From Streptomyces oceani (GTDB lineage: Bacteria > Actinomycetota > Actinomycetes > Streptomycetales > Streptomycetaceae): DNA of 57,483 nucleotides. Positions within the stretch are counted from its first letter, which is position 1; every line of letters starts with the position of its first letter. Below, piece by piece: positions 1 to 8,921 of this stretch. The position numbers and the translations under genes were made by a program. The notes below the pieces were generated by a model. That model ran no database searches, had not been told where the DNA came from, and saw only the letters and a program-made list of their open reading frames with translations. The stretch spans positions 21,400 to 78,882 of the forward strand of contig NZ_LJGU01000123.1 of assembly GCF_001751245.1 (NCBI RefSeq), given 5' to 3'.

Positions 1-56
1 CCGCCCGCCGCCCGCCGCCCGCCGCCGGTCCGGCGGGTCGTCGACTCGGCCCTCGG

Positions 57-517
57 CTATCCGCCGTCCCGGGCCAAGGCGCGGCGCACCTCGTGCAGGA
101 AGTCCTCCCCCCCGCGCCGTGTCCGGCTCCGCGGGTAGCGGCGTACGGGACAGCGCCTCGTCCGCCTCGGCGTGCAACCGGGCAAGCCAGGGTTCCACCC
201 GGGACCAGGGCTGCTCGCCGTGCTTGATCGCCAGCAACCGCTCCCGGGCCTCGCCCACGTCCAGCCGTAGGTTGCCCGTACGCAGCAGGTCCCGGCAGCT
301 GAGCAACAACCAAACCAGGTGCATCGCGTGCTTGCCGCGGGGAGCGCCACGGCGCTGGACGTCCGTCTCCAGCTTCCGGCGCTGCTGGGCCACGTAACCC
401 AGGAAGGTGCGGTGCACGTGGCGGGACAGGAAGGCGCCACGCAGCGCCAACAGCGTCGGGCCGGTGTGGTTCGCGCGTTCCACGTGGGGCGCACGAGCGC
501 GTGCGGATCGAGGGGCG
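57..517 (-). pseudogene. Remnant of a COG3541-type predicted nucleotidyltransferase (C-terminal half only, frameshifted)
   Basis: Minus-strand translation gives the typical C-terminal half of the COG3541 predicted nucleotidyltransferases: FLGYVAQQRRKLE, then KHAMHLVWLLLSCRDLLRTG, then LLAIKHGEQPW and LPAEPD. The N-terminal half, which should hold the GS-type nucleotidyltransferase motif, is absent; tyrA begins only about 165 bp upstream on the other strand. Two reading-frame breaks are visible. One lies near 487-492, between LDPHALVRP and PHVERAN. The other is in a run of seven C (107-113), where removing one base restores the tail GEDFLHEVRRALARDGG and the stop at 57-59. Family assignment is from remembered consensus; the breaks are read directly. 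A sequencing error in the homopolymer could explain the second break but not the missing N-terminus. Confidence 0.6.
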
Positions 518-681
518 GGGACGTGTCACGTGGGCATGATGCCACCGTCCCGGCCGTCCTCCAGCGCGCCCCGTATCCTCGCTGGTGCGGCTGACGCGGC
601 GGCGGCTCGTACGCGACCTCCGCACCGCGCGCCGCAGCAGCAGCGGCATCGGCCCACCGCACAGCAAAGGACACGCACCAC

Positions 682-1770
682 ATGCGCAGCGCTCTGGTGA
701 TCGGAACCGGCCTGATCGGCACCTCCACGGGCCTGGCGCTCGCGGAGCGCGGCGTGCGGGTGTACCTGCGGGACCGTGATCCGGAGCAGGCGCGTACCGC
801 CGCCGCGATGGGCGCGGGTGTCGACGAGGAACCCGCGGAGCCGGTCGACCTCGCCCTCTTCGCGGTGCCGCCGGCGGATCTGGCCGAGGCGGTGCTGACG
901 GCGCAGCGCCAGGGGCTGGCGCGCGGCTACCTGGACGTCGGCAGCGTCAAGGGAGAACTGCACCGTGCGCTGCGGGCCGGCGGCTGTGACCTGTCCAGCT
1001 ACCTCGGCACGCACCCCATGGCCGGGCTGGAGAAGTCCGGTCCGCTGGCCGCCACGGCCGACCTGTTCGAAGGGCGCCCCTGGGTGCTCACCGCCACCCG
1101 GGAGACCGACACCGAGGTGCTGAACCTCGCCCTGGAGCTGATCTCCCTGTGCCGCGCGGTGCCGGTGATGATGGACGCGGACGCGCACGACCGGGCGGTG
1201 GCCCTCGTCTCGCACACCCCGCAGCTGCTGTCCAGCATGGTCGCCGCACGTTTGGAGGACGCGGAGGAGAACGCCGTACGCCTCTGCGGCCAGGGCATCC
1301 GTGACGTCACCCGGGTCGCCGCCTCGGAACCGGCGATGTGGGTCGACATCCTCTCCGCGAACCCCGGCCCGGTGGCCGACGTGCTCGGGAAGCTGGCCAC
1401 CGACCTGGACGGCACCGTACGGGCACTGCGCGCGCTCGACTCGACGGAGCCCGGCGAGCGGAAGTCGGGCGCGCGTGCGCTGGAGGACGTGCTGCGGCGC
1501 GGCAACACCGGGCGCGCCAGGGTGCCGGGCAAGCACGGTCAGACACCGGCCGTCTACGAGACGGTGAGCGTGTTGATCAGCGACCAGCCGGGGGAGTTGG
1601 CCCGGATCTTCGCGGACGCGGGTGCGGCGGGCGTGAACATCGAGGACGTACGCATCGAGCACGCCACCGGACAGCAGGCCGGCCACGTACAACTGATGGT
1701 GGAGGCCCGGGCGGTTCCGGTGCTCAGCGCGGCGCTGCGCGAACGCGGCTGGGCGCTGCGTGGGCAGTGA
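682..1770 (+). CDS. tyrA: Prephenate dehydrogenase with C-terminal ACT domain
   Basis: The 362-residue protein oxidatively decarboxylates prephenate to 4-hydroxyphenylpyruvate in tyrosine synthesis, in the cytoplasm. The N-terminus has the NAD-binding GTGLIG loop (residues 8-13) followed by the family motifs GSVKG and GTHPMAG. The last 70 or so residues, starting at YETVSVLISDQPGELA, form an ACT regulatory domain, as in other actinobacterial TyrA proteins. The ATG at 682 puts the Rossmann fold at the very N-terminus and has AAAGGA about 10 bases upstream. It leads the run tyrA-cmk-acyltransferase-der. The gap to cmk is 174 bp, so cmk may have its own promoter. Confidence 0.95.
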   Translation: MRSALVIGTGLIGTSTGLALAERGVRVYLRDRDPEQARTAAAMGAGVDEEPAEPVDLALFAVPPADLAEAVLTAQRQGLARGYLDVGSVKGELHRALRAGGCDLSSYLGTHPMAGLEKSGPLAATADLFEGRPWVLTATRETDTEVLNLALELISLCRAVPVMMDADAHDRAVALVSHTPQLLSSMVAARLEDAEENAVRLCGQGIRDVTRVAASEPAMWVDILSANPGPVADVLGKLATDLDGTVRALRALDSTEPGERKSGARALEDVLRRGNTGRARVPGKHGQTPAVYETVSVLISDQPGELARIFADAGAAGVNIEDVRIEHATGQQAGHVQLMVEARAVPVLSAALRERGWALRGQ

Positions 1771-1944
1771 CCGAGGTGGTGATGGCCGGTCGCGGTGACT
1801 GGGCGGGTGCCTGACCGCGGTGGCCGGCCGCTCAGTCCCGTGCTTCCGGACCACGCGCCCGGGTGCGCCGCCACAGCCGTTAACCTTGTGCGGGGCCCCT
1901 CGGCCCGTCGTGTCCCGGCCCGTGCATCGAGAAAGGTCCCCACC

Positions 1945-2646
1945 GTGCAAACCGCACCGGCTCCCGTCATCGTCGCCATCGACGGCCCCTCCGGCACGGG
2001 CAAGTCCAGTACCTCCAGGGCGGTGGCCACCGCCCTGGGACTGAGTTATCTCGACACCGGGGCGCAGTACCGGGCGATCACCTGGTGGATGCTCACCAAC
2101 GACGTGGACGTCAACGACCCGGCCGCCGTGGCCGCGGCCGCCCACAAGCCGGCGATCGTCTCCGGTACGAATCCGGCGGCTCCCGGCATCACCGCGGACG
2201 GTGTCGACGCCACCGGCCCCATCCGTACCCAGGAGGTCACCGCCGCGGTGAGCGCGGTGAGCGCGGTGCCGGAGATCCGCGCCCAGCTGACCGAACTGCA
2301 GCGTCGGATCGCGGTGGAGGCCGAGACCGGCATAGTCGTCGAGGGGCGGGACATCGGCACCACCGTCCTGCCGGACGCCGACCTGAAGGTGTTCCTGACC
2401 GCCTCTCCCGAGGCGCGAGCAGCCCGTCGCAGTGGCGAACTGCGCGGTGCGGACGGCGCCGCCAAGCCCGATCTGGCCGGCACCCAGGCGGCTTTGCTCC
2501 AGCGGGACAGCGCCGACTCCAGCCGTACCACCTCGCCCCTGCGGCAGGCCGGCGACGCCCTCGAGGTGGACACCACGGAGCTGACGCTGGAACAGGTCGT
2601 CGAGTGCGTGGTCACCCTGATTCGGGAAAAGCAGCAGGCCGGGTGA
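1945..2646 (+). CDS. cmk: Cytidylate kinase
   Basis: This 233-residue P-loop kinase phosphorylates CMP and dCMP using ATP. The Walker A motif GPSGTGKS is at residues 14-21, followed by the LDTGAQYRA substrate segment and VVEGRDIGTTVLPDA. A longer upstream reading frame exists, but GTG at 1945 follows a GAAAGG Shine-Dalgarno-like site at 1931 and gives the usual Cmk length with the P-loop near residue 15. The stop codon overlaps the start of the acyltransferase gene (GTGA), so the two are probably translationally coupled. The order tyrA-cmk-acyltransferase-der is common in actinomycetes. Confidence 0.95.
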   Translation: MQTAPAPVIVAIDGPSGTGKSSTSRAVATALGLSYLDTGAQYRAITWWMLTNDVDVNDPAAVAAAAHKPAIVSGTNPAAPGITADGVDATGPIRTQEVTAAVSAVSAVPEIRAQLTELQRRIAVEAETGIVVEGRDIGTTVLPDADLKVFLTASPEARAARRSGELRGADGAAKPDLAGTQAALLQRDSADSSRTTSPLRQAGDALEVDTTELTLEQVVECVVTLIREKQQAG

Positions 2647-3323
2647 CCGAGCGGGTCCCGTCCGCCCGGGGTACACGGGCGGCGCGCCGGGTCGGCATCG
2701 GCGTGATGCGCGGACTGTGGCGGCCCAGGGTGTTCGGCGACTGGCGGGTGCCCGGGAGCGGACCGGCGATACTCGCGGTCAACCACGCGCACATCATCGA
2801 CGGCCCGATGCTGTTCAGCCTCGCGCCGCGGCCCGTCCACTTCCTGATCAAGAAGGAGGCGTTCGTCGGCCCGCTCGACCCGTTCCTGCGCGGCATCGCA
2901 CAGGTGAAGGTGGACCGCTCGGCCCCGGACCGTGCCGCCATCGGCGAGGCGCTGCGGGTGCTGCGGGAGGGCCGGTTGCTCGGCATCTTCCCCGAAGGCA
3001 CCCGCGGTGAGGGCGATTTCGCCGCCGTGCGCAGCGGACTGGCCTACTTCGCGGTGCGCTCAGGGGCGCCCGTCGTCCCGGTGGCGGTGCTGGGCAGCGC
3101 CGAGCGGCGGGGGCGCCTGGTGGGCGCCCTGCCACCGGCGCGCGGCAGGATCGACGTCGTCTTCGGGGAACCGTTCCGGGTCGATGACGTGGCCGGAGGC
3201 CGGCGTACCCGTAAGGCCCTGGACGCGGCGACCACCCGGGTCCAGGAGCGGTTGACCGCGCACTTGGCAGAGGCCAGGGAGCGCACCGGCCGCCCAGAAC
3301 CGTGCACCGAGGTGCACCAGTGA
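2643..3323 (+). CDS. 1-acyl-sn-glycerol-3-phosphate acyltransferase family protein (PlsC-like)
   Basis: The 226-residue protein carries both acyltransferase blocks of the PlsC/LPLAT family: NHAHIID (NHxxxxD, residues 47-53) and FPEGTR (116-121). The family transfers an acyl chain to lysophosphatidic acid in phospholipid synthesis at the membrane face; the exact acceptor cannot be read from sequence. No clear transmembrane helix is seen, so it is probably peripheral. The GTG start at 2643 overlaps the cmk stop by GTGA. The upstream extension in the same frame is a shadow of cmk. The Arg/Glu-rich tail after residue 200 is poorly conserved. It sits directly before der, 18 bp away. Confidence 0.88.
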   Translation: MTERVPSARGTRAARRVGIGVMRGLWRPRVFGDWRVPGSGPAILAVNHAHIIDGPMLFSLAPRPVHFLIKKEAFVGPLDPFLRGIAQVKVDRSAPDRAAIGEALRVLREGRLLGIFPEGTRGEGDFAAVRSGLAYFAVRSGAPVVPVAVLGSAERRGRLVGALPPARGRIDVVFGEPFRVDDVAGGRRTRKALDAATTRVQERLTAHLAEARERTGRPEPCTEVHQ

Positions 3324-3341
3324 GCAAGGACGTAGGACTTC

Positions 3342-4808
3342 ATGTCTGAGCAGAGCCATTCCGGCGACCACCAGGAGCACGGCGCACTCGGTGAGGCCGA
3401 GTACGCCGAGTTCATGGAACTCGCCGTGGAAGAGGGATTCGACGCCGAGGAGGTGACGGACGCCCTCGACGACGCGGGACACGGCCCGCTGCCCGTGCTC
3501 GCCGTCGTCGGACGACCCAACGTCGGCAAGTCGACGTTGGTCAACCGAATCATCGGCCGCCGGGAGGCGGTCGTGGAGGACCGTCCCGGCGTCACCCGGG
3601 ACCGGGTCACCTACGAGGCGGAATGGTCCGGGCGCCGGTTCAAGATCGTGGACACCGGCGGCTGGGAGCAGGACGTACTGGGCCTCCACGCATCCGTGGC
3701 CGCCCAGGCGGAGTTCGCGATCGAGGCGGCGGACGCGGTGGTCTTCGTGGTGGACGCCCAGGTAGGCGCCACCGACACGGACGAAGCGGTGGTCAAGCTG
3801 CTGCGCCGGGCCGGCAAGCCGGTGGTGCTGTGCGCCAACAAGGTCGACGGACCCTCCGGCGAGGCGGACGCGACGTACCTGTGGGCGCTCGGCCTGGGCG
3901 AACCACAGCCGGTCTCCGCGCTGCACGGGCGCGGCACCGGCGACATGCTCGACGAGGTGCTGCGGGTGCTGCCGGACGCGCCTGCCCAGAGCTTCGGCGC
4001 GATGCCGGGCGGCCCACGGCGGATCGCCCTGATCGGCCGCCCGAACGTCGGCAAGTCCTCGCTGCTGAACAAGGTCGCCGGGGAGGACCGGGTGGTCGTC
4101 GACGACACCGCCGGCACCACCCGGGACCCGGTCGACGAGCTGATCGAACTCGGCGGACGCACCTGGAAGTTCGTGGACACCGCCGGTATCCGCCGACGGA
4201 CGCACCTGCAGGAGGGCGCCGACTACTACGCCTCGCTGCGCACCGCCGCGGCTCTGGAGAAGGCGGAAGCGGCGATCGTGCTCGTCGACGTGACCGAGTC
4301 GATCAGCGTGCAGGACCTGCGCATCATCGGGATGGCGGTGGACGCCGGGCGTGCCCTGGTCATCGCCTACAACAAGTGGGACCAGCTGGACGAGGAGCGC
4401 CGGTACTACCTCGAGCGGGAGATCGAGCGGGAGCTGAACCAGGTGCGCTGGGCGCCCCGGGTCAACGTCTCGGCTCGCACGGGGCGGCACATGGAGAAGC
4501 TGGTGCCCGCGGTCGAGACCGCGCTGGCCGGTTGGGAGACCCGGGTCCCGACCGGGCGGCTGAACTCCTTCCTGGGCGAGATCGTCGCCTCGCACCCGCA
4601 CCCGGTGCGCGGGGGCAAGCAGCCGCGCATCTTGTTCGGCACCCAGGCCGGTACCCGGCCGCCGCGTTTCGTGCTGTTCGCCTCGGGCTTTCTGGAGGCC
4701 GGCTACCGCCGCTTCGTGGAGCGCCGACTGCGGGAGGAGTTCGGCTTCGAGGGCACGCCGGTGCAGTTGTCCGTACGGGTGCGGGAAAAGCGCGGCCGGA
4801 AGAAGTGA
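3342..4808 (+). CDS. der: Ribosome-assembly GTPase Der (EngA)
   Basis: The 488-residue protein has two tandem GTPase domains, the hallmark of Der, which acts in maturation of the 50S ribosomal subunit. Each has a P-loop GRPNVGKS (about residues 57-64 and 230-237), a DxxG switch ([14 protein letters not shown]) and an NKxD base-specificity motif (NKVDG; NKWD). The C-terminal KH-like domain ends in the basic tail REKRGRKK. An acidic N-terminal extension of about 50 residues precedes G1, as in other Streptomyces Der proteins. A 12-bp perfect hairpin 72 bp downstream (4881-4910) probably ends the transcript. Confidence 0.96.
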   Translation: MSEQSHSGDHQEHGALGEAEYAEFMELAVEEGFDAEEVTDALDDAGHGPLPVLAVVGRPNVGKSTLVNRIIGRREAVVEDRPGVTRDRVTYEAEWSGRRFKIVDTGGWEQDVLGLHASVAAQAEFAIEAADAVVFVVDAQVGATDTDEAVVKLLRRAGKPVVLCANKVDGPSGEADATYLWALGLGEPQPVSALHGRGTGDMLDEVLRVLPDAPAQSFGAMPGGPRRIALIGRPNVGKSSLLNKVAGEDRVVVDDTAGTTRDPVDELIELGGRTWKFVDTAGIRRRTHLQEGADYYASLRTAAALEKAEAAIVLVDVTESISVQDLRIIGMAVDAGRALVIAYNKWDQLDEERRYYLEREIERELNQVRWAPRVNVSARTGRHMEKLVPAVETALAGWETRVPTGRLNSFLGEIVASHPHPVRGGKQPRILFGTQAGTRPPRFVLFASGFLEAGYRRFVERRLREEFGFEGTPVQLSVRVREKRGRKK

Positions 4809-4880
4809 CCCGCGGGCGTGCGACGCGGCCGGCCGGCGCGCGTGCGGCGTCATCGCGCGGGCGGTGACCGTCCGGCGCGC

Positions 4881-4910
4881 TCGGCGGACCGGTGCTCTCC
4901 GGTCCGCCGA
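4881..4910. terminator. Perfect 12-bp stem-loop between der and a convergent gene
   Basis: TCGGCGGACCGG (4881-4892) is exactly complementary to CCGGTCCGCCGA (4899-4910) with a TGCTCT loop. It lies between der on the plus strand and a convergent small gene ending at 4940, so it can act in both directions. There is no T-tract, which is usual in Streptomyces. Confidence 0.7.
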
Positions 4911-4939
4911 TACGTGCGCCGGTCCGCGCGCGGACGCGT

Positions 4940-5269
4940 TCAGAAGCCGTATCGGTGGCCGTCCCGCGGCGCAGGAGGCAGGGGCACGGGTGGCGGTGCG
5001 GACCCGAGGTTGCGGGGCAGCGGTCGCGGGTCGCCCCAGCGGCCGGTACCCGTGCCGTGGACCGTGCCGAACCCCCTGAACCGCAGCTCCTCCTCGTCGC
5101 TGCGGTCGCCGGGCAACGCCCGGAAGAGTCGCCGGTACTCCGCGTACAGGCTGTCGTAGATGGGTGTGTCCGAACTCGTGGAGCACGCGGGCGAGGTGTC
5201 CCGAAGGCCGGGAGTCCGGTCCTGGCGTGGCTGGTTGGTCCGGGGCTGGGAGGGTTCGTAAGGCTGCAC
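4940..5269 (-). CDS. Conserved hypothetical small protein (actinobacterial)
   Basis: This 109-residue protein starts at GTG 5269. It has a Pro/Gln/Arg-rich N-terminus, then a conserved-looking helical core (PIYDSLYAEYRRLFRALPGDR) and an acidic patch EEELRFRGF, and ends in a Pro/Gly-rich tail. I recognise the core as a small protein found next to der in Streptomyces, but know no function. There is no signal peptide or membrane segment. Amphipathic helix character around YAEYRRLFRAL suggests a protein-interaction motif. It is convergent with der. Confidence 0.7.
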   Translation of the reverse strand: MQPYEPSQPRTNQPRQDRTPGLRDTSPACSTSSDTPIYDSLYAEYRRLFRALPGDRSDEEELRFRGFGTVHGTGTGRWGDPRPLPRNLGSAPPPVPLPPAPRDGHRYGF

Positions 5270-5433
5270 GACAGGTCAAACGACCTCACCGCCCGGTGGA
5301 TGTGGGGCGGGGCGGCGATTTGACCTGTTGGTCAGGATCTTCGTACGTGCTGCCGAGCCCCGCCGCCCGTCGTGGACATGTCGATCCCGTTACCCCGGTC
5401 CGATCGCGCGCCCCGGTCCGGTCCAGCGCCCGT

Positions 5434-5479
5434 CGGCCGTACGCCCGGGCCGAGCGGGACCGGGGCGGGCGTACGGCCG
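5434..5479. terminator. 14-bp inverted repeat downstream of the minus-strand hypothetical gene
   Basis: CGGCCGTACGCCCG (5434-5447) and CGGGCGTACGGCCG (5466-5479) are exact inverted copies with an 18-nt loop. The repeat lies 12 bp beyond the stop at 5491 of the minus-strand gene, the position expected of a factor-independent terminator. Confidence 0.65.
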
Positions 5480-5490
5480 AGGGCAGGGCC

Positions 5491-6381
5491 TCAGGTGCCT
5501 GCCAGCGGCATCTCCCCGGCCACCAGCGCACCGTTCGCGGCGGCACGCTCGAGAGCCTCTCGCAGCAGGTCCTCACGCGGCTGCTGACCGATCGAACCGG
5601 CGGGCGCGGCGTACACCACCACCGTGTGGTGCTTGTTCGCGGTGGTGCGCCAACCGTCGGTGACCGACAGCGGGGTGTGCGCCTGCCACCAGGCCGTGGA
5701 CCCTCCGGTGCCGTCCGAGGAGGGTTGCAGGATGCCGTGCAGTTGCCCCATCGCCAGCAGCACGGACCAGCCCTCGACCCGCTCCGGGACGCGGTCGAGA
5801 CCCATGACCGGATGGAAGCCCTGCTCGATGAGCAGCGGCAGGAAGTCGTCCCCCGGGCCGTCGGAGCCCGGGCGCGCGATAGGACCGGTCGGCTCGACCA
5901 CCACAGCGGGATGCAGCGTCTCACCGATCAGCACCTGACCGCAGGTGACGCCGAGCACGGCCTGTCGGGGCGGCCCCTGGTCGCCGGCCGGCCTCTGCTC
6001 GGTGTCCGGTCGGTCAGCGCCCGGGGCGCCGTCCGTAGCGGCGGGGGAGGCGTACGCGGACCCCGGGGCCTCCTCGGGGGCCACGGCAGCCGCGGGCGGC
6101 TCCTGCTGGTCGGTGATGGTGCGCACGGCACCCTGGAGCTGCTCCTCGGAGACCGGGACGACCTGCGAGGGCACGCACGCGGCGTGCGCGAACGCGAGCA
6201 CCGCGGTCTCGTCGCCGACGAACAGCACGGTGCTGGTGCGTTCCCGGTCGGTGTCACCAGGAGTGCGGCAGGAGGTGCAGTCGTAGCTGCCGGGGGCGTT
6301 CTCTCCGGCCAGCAGCCGGCTTGCTTCGTCCTCGCCGATCTCGGCGCGTACGTCGTCACTGAGGTCGAGCATGGGGGGCAC
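5491..6381 (-). CDS. Conserved hypothetical protein with two CxxC-type cysteine pairs
   Basis: This 296-residue protein has its start chosen at GTG 6381, five bases after AGGAG; an ATG four codons in (6372) is also possible. It opens with an acidic helix (LDLSDDVRAEIGEDEAS), then CTSCRTPGD, a hydrophobic strand VLFVGDETAVLAFAHA, and a low-complexity Ala/Pro/Glu linker. The C-terminal half (from about VLGVTCGQVLIGE) is an alpha/beta domain ending ALVAGEMPLAGT. I recognise it only as a conserved Streptomyces protein near der. No membrane segment or signal peptide is present. The CxxC could bind metal or be redox active, but a second CxxC partner is not obvious. Confidence 0.75.
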   Translation of the reverse strand: MPPMLDLSDDVRAEIGEDEASRLLAGENAPGSYDCTSCRTPGDTDRERTSTVLFVGDETAVLAFAHAACVPSQVVPVSEEQLQGAVRTITDQQEPPAAAVAPEEAPGSAYASPAATDGAPGADRPDTEQRPAGDQGPPRQAVLGVTCGQVLIGETLHPAVVVEPTGPIARPGSDGPGDDFLPLLIEQGFHPVMGLDRVPERVEGWSVLLAMGQLHGILQPSSDGTGGSTAWWQAHTPLSVTDGWRTTANKHHTVVVYAAPAGSIGQQPREDLLREALERAAANGALVAGEMPLAGT

Positions 6382-6663
6382 GGAAACTCCTGGCTTTCTG
6401 CGGTTGCGGAACGGCTGCTGATGTGGTCGGTGATGCGTGCGTCGGTTACGGGTCGGGTGGTGCCGTGCCCGGCCCGCGACATGGCGGCCCGGCACTTCGG
6501 TGTCCGTGAGAGCTAACGGGCGCGCGGTGGTCGCGGTCACGCGTCGGTGGCCGGGCAATCCGCTTATCGGGTGCGTCGGACCGGGGTACGGTCGTGCTCC
6601 GACCGGGTGGGCCGGGCGAATCACGGGCGCGGGCTGGCCGGAAGCAACCTCTCGGCTGCTTAG

Positions 6664-7410
<747 letters not shown>

Positions 7411-7512
7411 CCCTGCCCTAACCCCCACCATGCGCGGGCCGCTGGCACGACGCACGCCTCGAGGAGGCGCGTCCGGCCGGCGGCCCGCCGCACGAGTGGC
7501 CGGGTGTCCAGG

Positions 7513-7538
7513 CTCCCGGACTCCCGGGTGTCCGGGAG
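7513..7538. terminator. 9-bp stem-loop downstream of the Rpf/LysM gene
   Basis: CTCCCGGAC (7513-7521) pairs with GTCCGGGAG (7530-7538) across an 8-nt loop, about 100 bp after the stop at 7410. It is a likely terminator of the Rpf-like gene. Confidence 0.45.
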
Positions 7539-7680
7539 TACCGCCGTACGGTGCCTCGGGTCCGGCCGGCCCGGTGCCGGCAGGGGGAGAGTTCCCGTTC
7601 GCGGGTCAAGATGTCCGAACCCTCGCAACACGGTCTGATGAATCCGACCAACCCTGACCCGCTTTCTTCGGTCCTACCGG

Positions 7681-8771
7681 GTGACAGACGTCCATGGCGG
7701 CACGCGCGACCCGTGGAGACCCGGAGAAGATGTACGCCCCACGACGGGACACCAGCCACCCGCACCCCCGTACGGCCCGTCGGGGCCGCCTATGAACCCG
7801 CCGAGACGGCGCGGCCGGGAAGCGGCGTCACCGCCGCCCGTATGGCCGGTGGCGGACTGCGTCGCGGACTCGGCCGGCGGCCTCACCTTCGACCTCACCG
7901 TGCACGACGGCAGCGCCGGCCGCTGGGACGCGGCGCTGCTGCTGCGCGTGCGTCCGGAAGGCTGCGGAGGCGGGCGTGGCTGCGTCTGCGCGGGTGCCAG
8001 GGGAGCCGGGGGCGCCAGGGGTGTCCGGGCAGACGGACCGGGACGCCGGGAGCGTGCGGTCGACCAGCAGCCGGAAGACGTACGCCTGCCGCTCTACCCG
8101 TTCGGCGGGACCCGGCTGCGCGCGACGATGCCCAGCACCATGACGCTGGACGAGGGGCACTGGGACGCCCATGTGACACTCGGCGACGGTCTCTCCTGGC
8201 GGCTGCGCACGGGACGGCTCGACACCCGTCCGCTCAACGAACGTGATCCCGGGAGCCATCGTGCGTGGCTCGGCGTACGCGTCCCGTACGCCGGCGCGCA
8301 GGGCGCACTCGCCGTCCGCTCCTGGCACCGCGCGCCGCACGCCGAGCTGGCTCGGGTACGGACGTCTCCCGCCGGGCTGCTGCTGCGCGGAAGGTTGTTC
8401 GGGACGCGACTCGGCTCCGCGGCCCGGATGGTCGCGTGGCCGCGCGAACCGGCGGGGCCGGCAGTAACGGCCGCCTGGCGGGACCCCGCCGCCACTGCCA
8501 CCCCCACCACCGGCGCCACGGTCGATGGGCACGGCACCACGACACCGCACCCGGCCCCCGAGGAGGCGGTGACCACCCTCGTGCGGCGGACGGGGGACGG
8601 CGCGGAGTTCACCGCCACCCTGTCCCTGGACCGCCTGTCCGCACCACCCGCCGAGTGGGACGTGTGGCTGCTCCCCAACGGGTCGGGTCAGGCCGTACGC
8701 CCGGCGTGGCTCCTGGACGACGTGCCGGACAAGCGACCGCACGTGAGCTATCCGGCACAGCACACCAGGTC
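7681..8771 (+). pseudogene. 5' part of a gene of unknown function interrupted by the mer transposon
   Basis: The reading frame opens at GTG 7681 and encodes a Pro-rich N-terminus followed by beta-rich segments (GGLTFDLTVHDG; RLPLYPFGGTRLRATMP). The later part (PAEWDVWLLPNG, AWLLDDVPDKRPHVSYPAQHTR) resembles C-terminal beta domains of some Streptomyces glycosyl/glycerophosphotransferase-like proteins. This resemblance is from memory and weak. At 8771 the frame runs into the transposon end and picks up foreign codons before a stop at 8818-8820. Joining 7681-8771 to 18421-18493 (one copy of AGGTC) restores an uninterrupted 387-residue frame. A Gly/Arg/Cys-rich insertion around 7965-8045 is odd and may be non-conserved. 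Confidence 0.75.
8767..8771. repeat. Target-site duplication AGGTC, left copy
   Basis: AGGTC directly before the left inverted repeat is repeated directly after the right inverted repeat at 18416-18420. Five-bp duplications are characteristic of Tn3-family transposition. Confidence 0.9.
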
Positions 8772-8813
8772 GGCCCTGTTCTCCCGAAGCTGCCGTGAAG
8801 TGACAAGTAGCTC
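8772..8813 (+). repeat. Left terminal inverted repeat (IRL) of the Tn3-family element
   Basis: This 42-bp end matches the reverse complement of 18374-18415 except at repeat positions 25 (T versus C) and 39 (G versus A). It supplies the last codons and the stop of the interrupted upstream gene. Confidence 0.92.
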
Positions 8814-8921
8814 TCTGTAGCGGATCTGGGGTGCGCCTGTCAGCGTTTTCGATCTTCTGGGTTCATCGGGGGCCGTGCTCGGCGACGTTGGTCCGGTCAT
8901 GACGACCGGAAGGAGCCCGGG

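Noticed and set aside
526..2676. Long minus-strand ORF across tyrA and cmk
   Set aside because: It is antisense to two recognisable enzymes, Gly/Arg/His-rich and without motifs. It is a GC-driven shadow.
3060..5279. Minus-strand ORF across der
   Set aside because: Antisense to Der; no motif and no ribosome-binding site.
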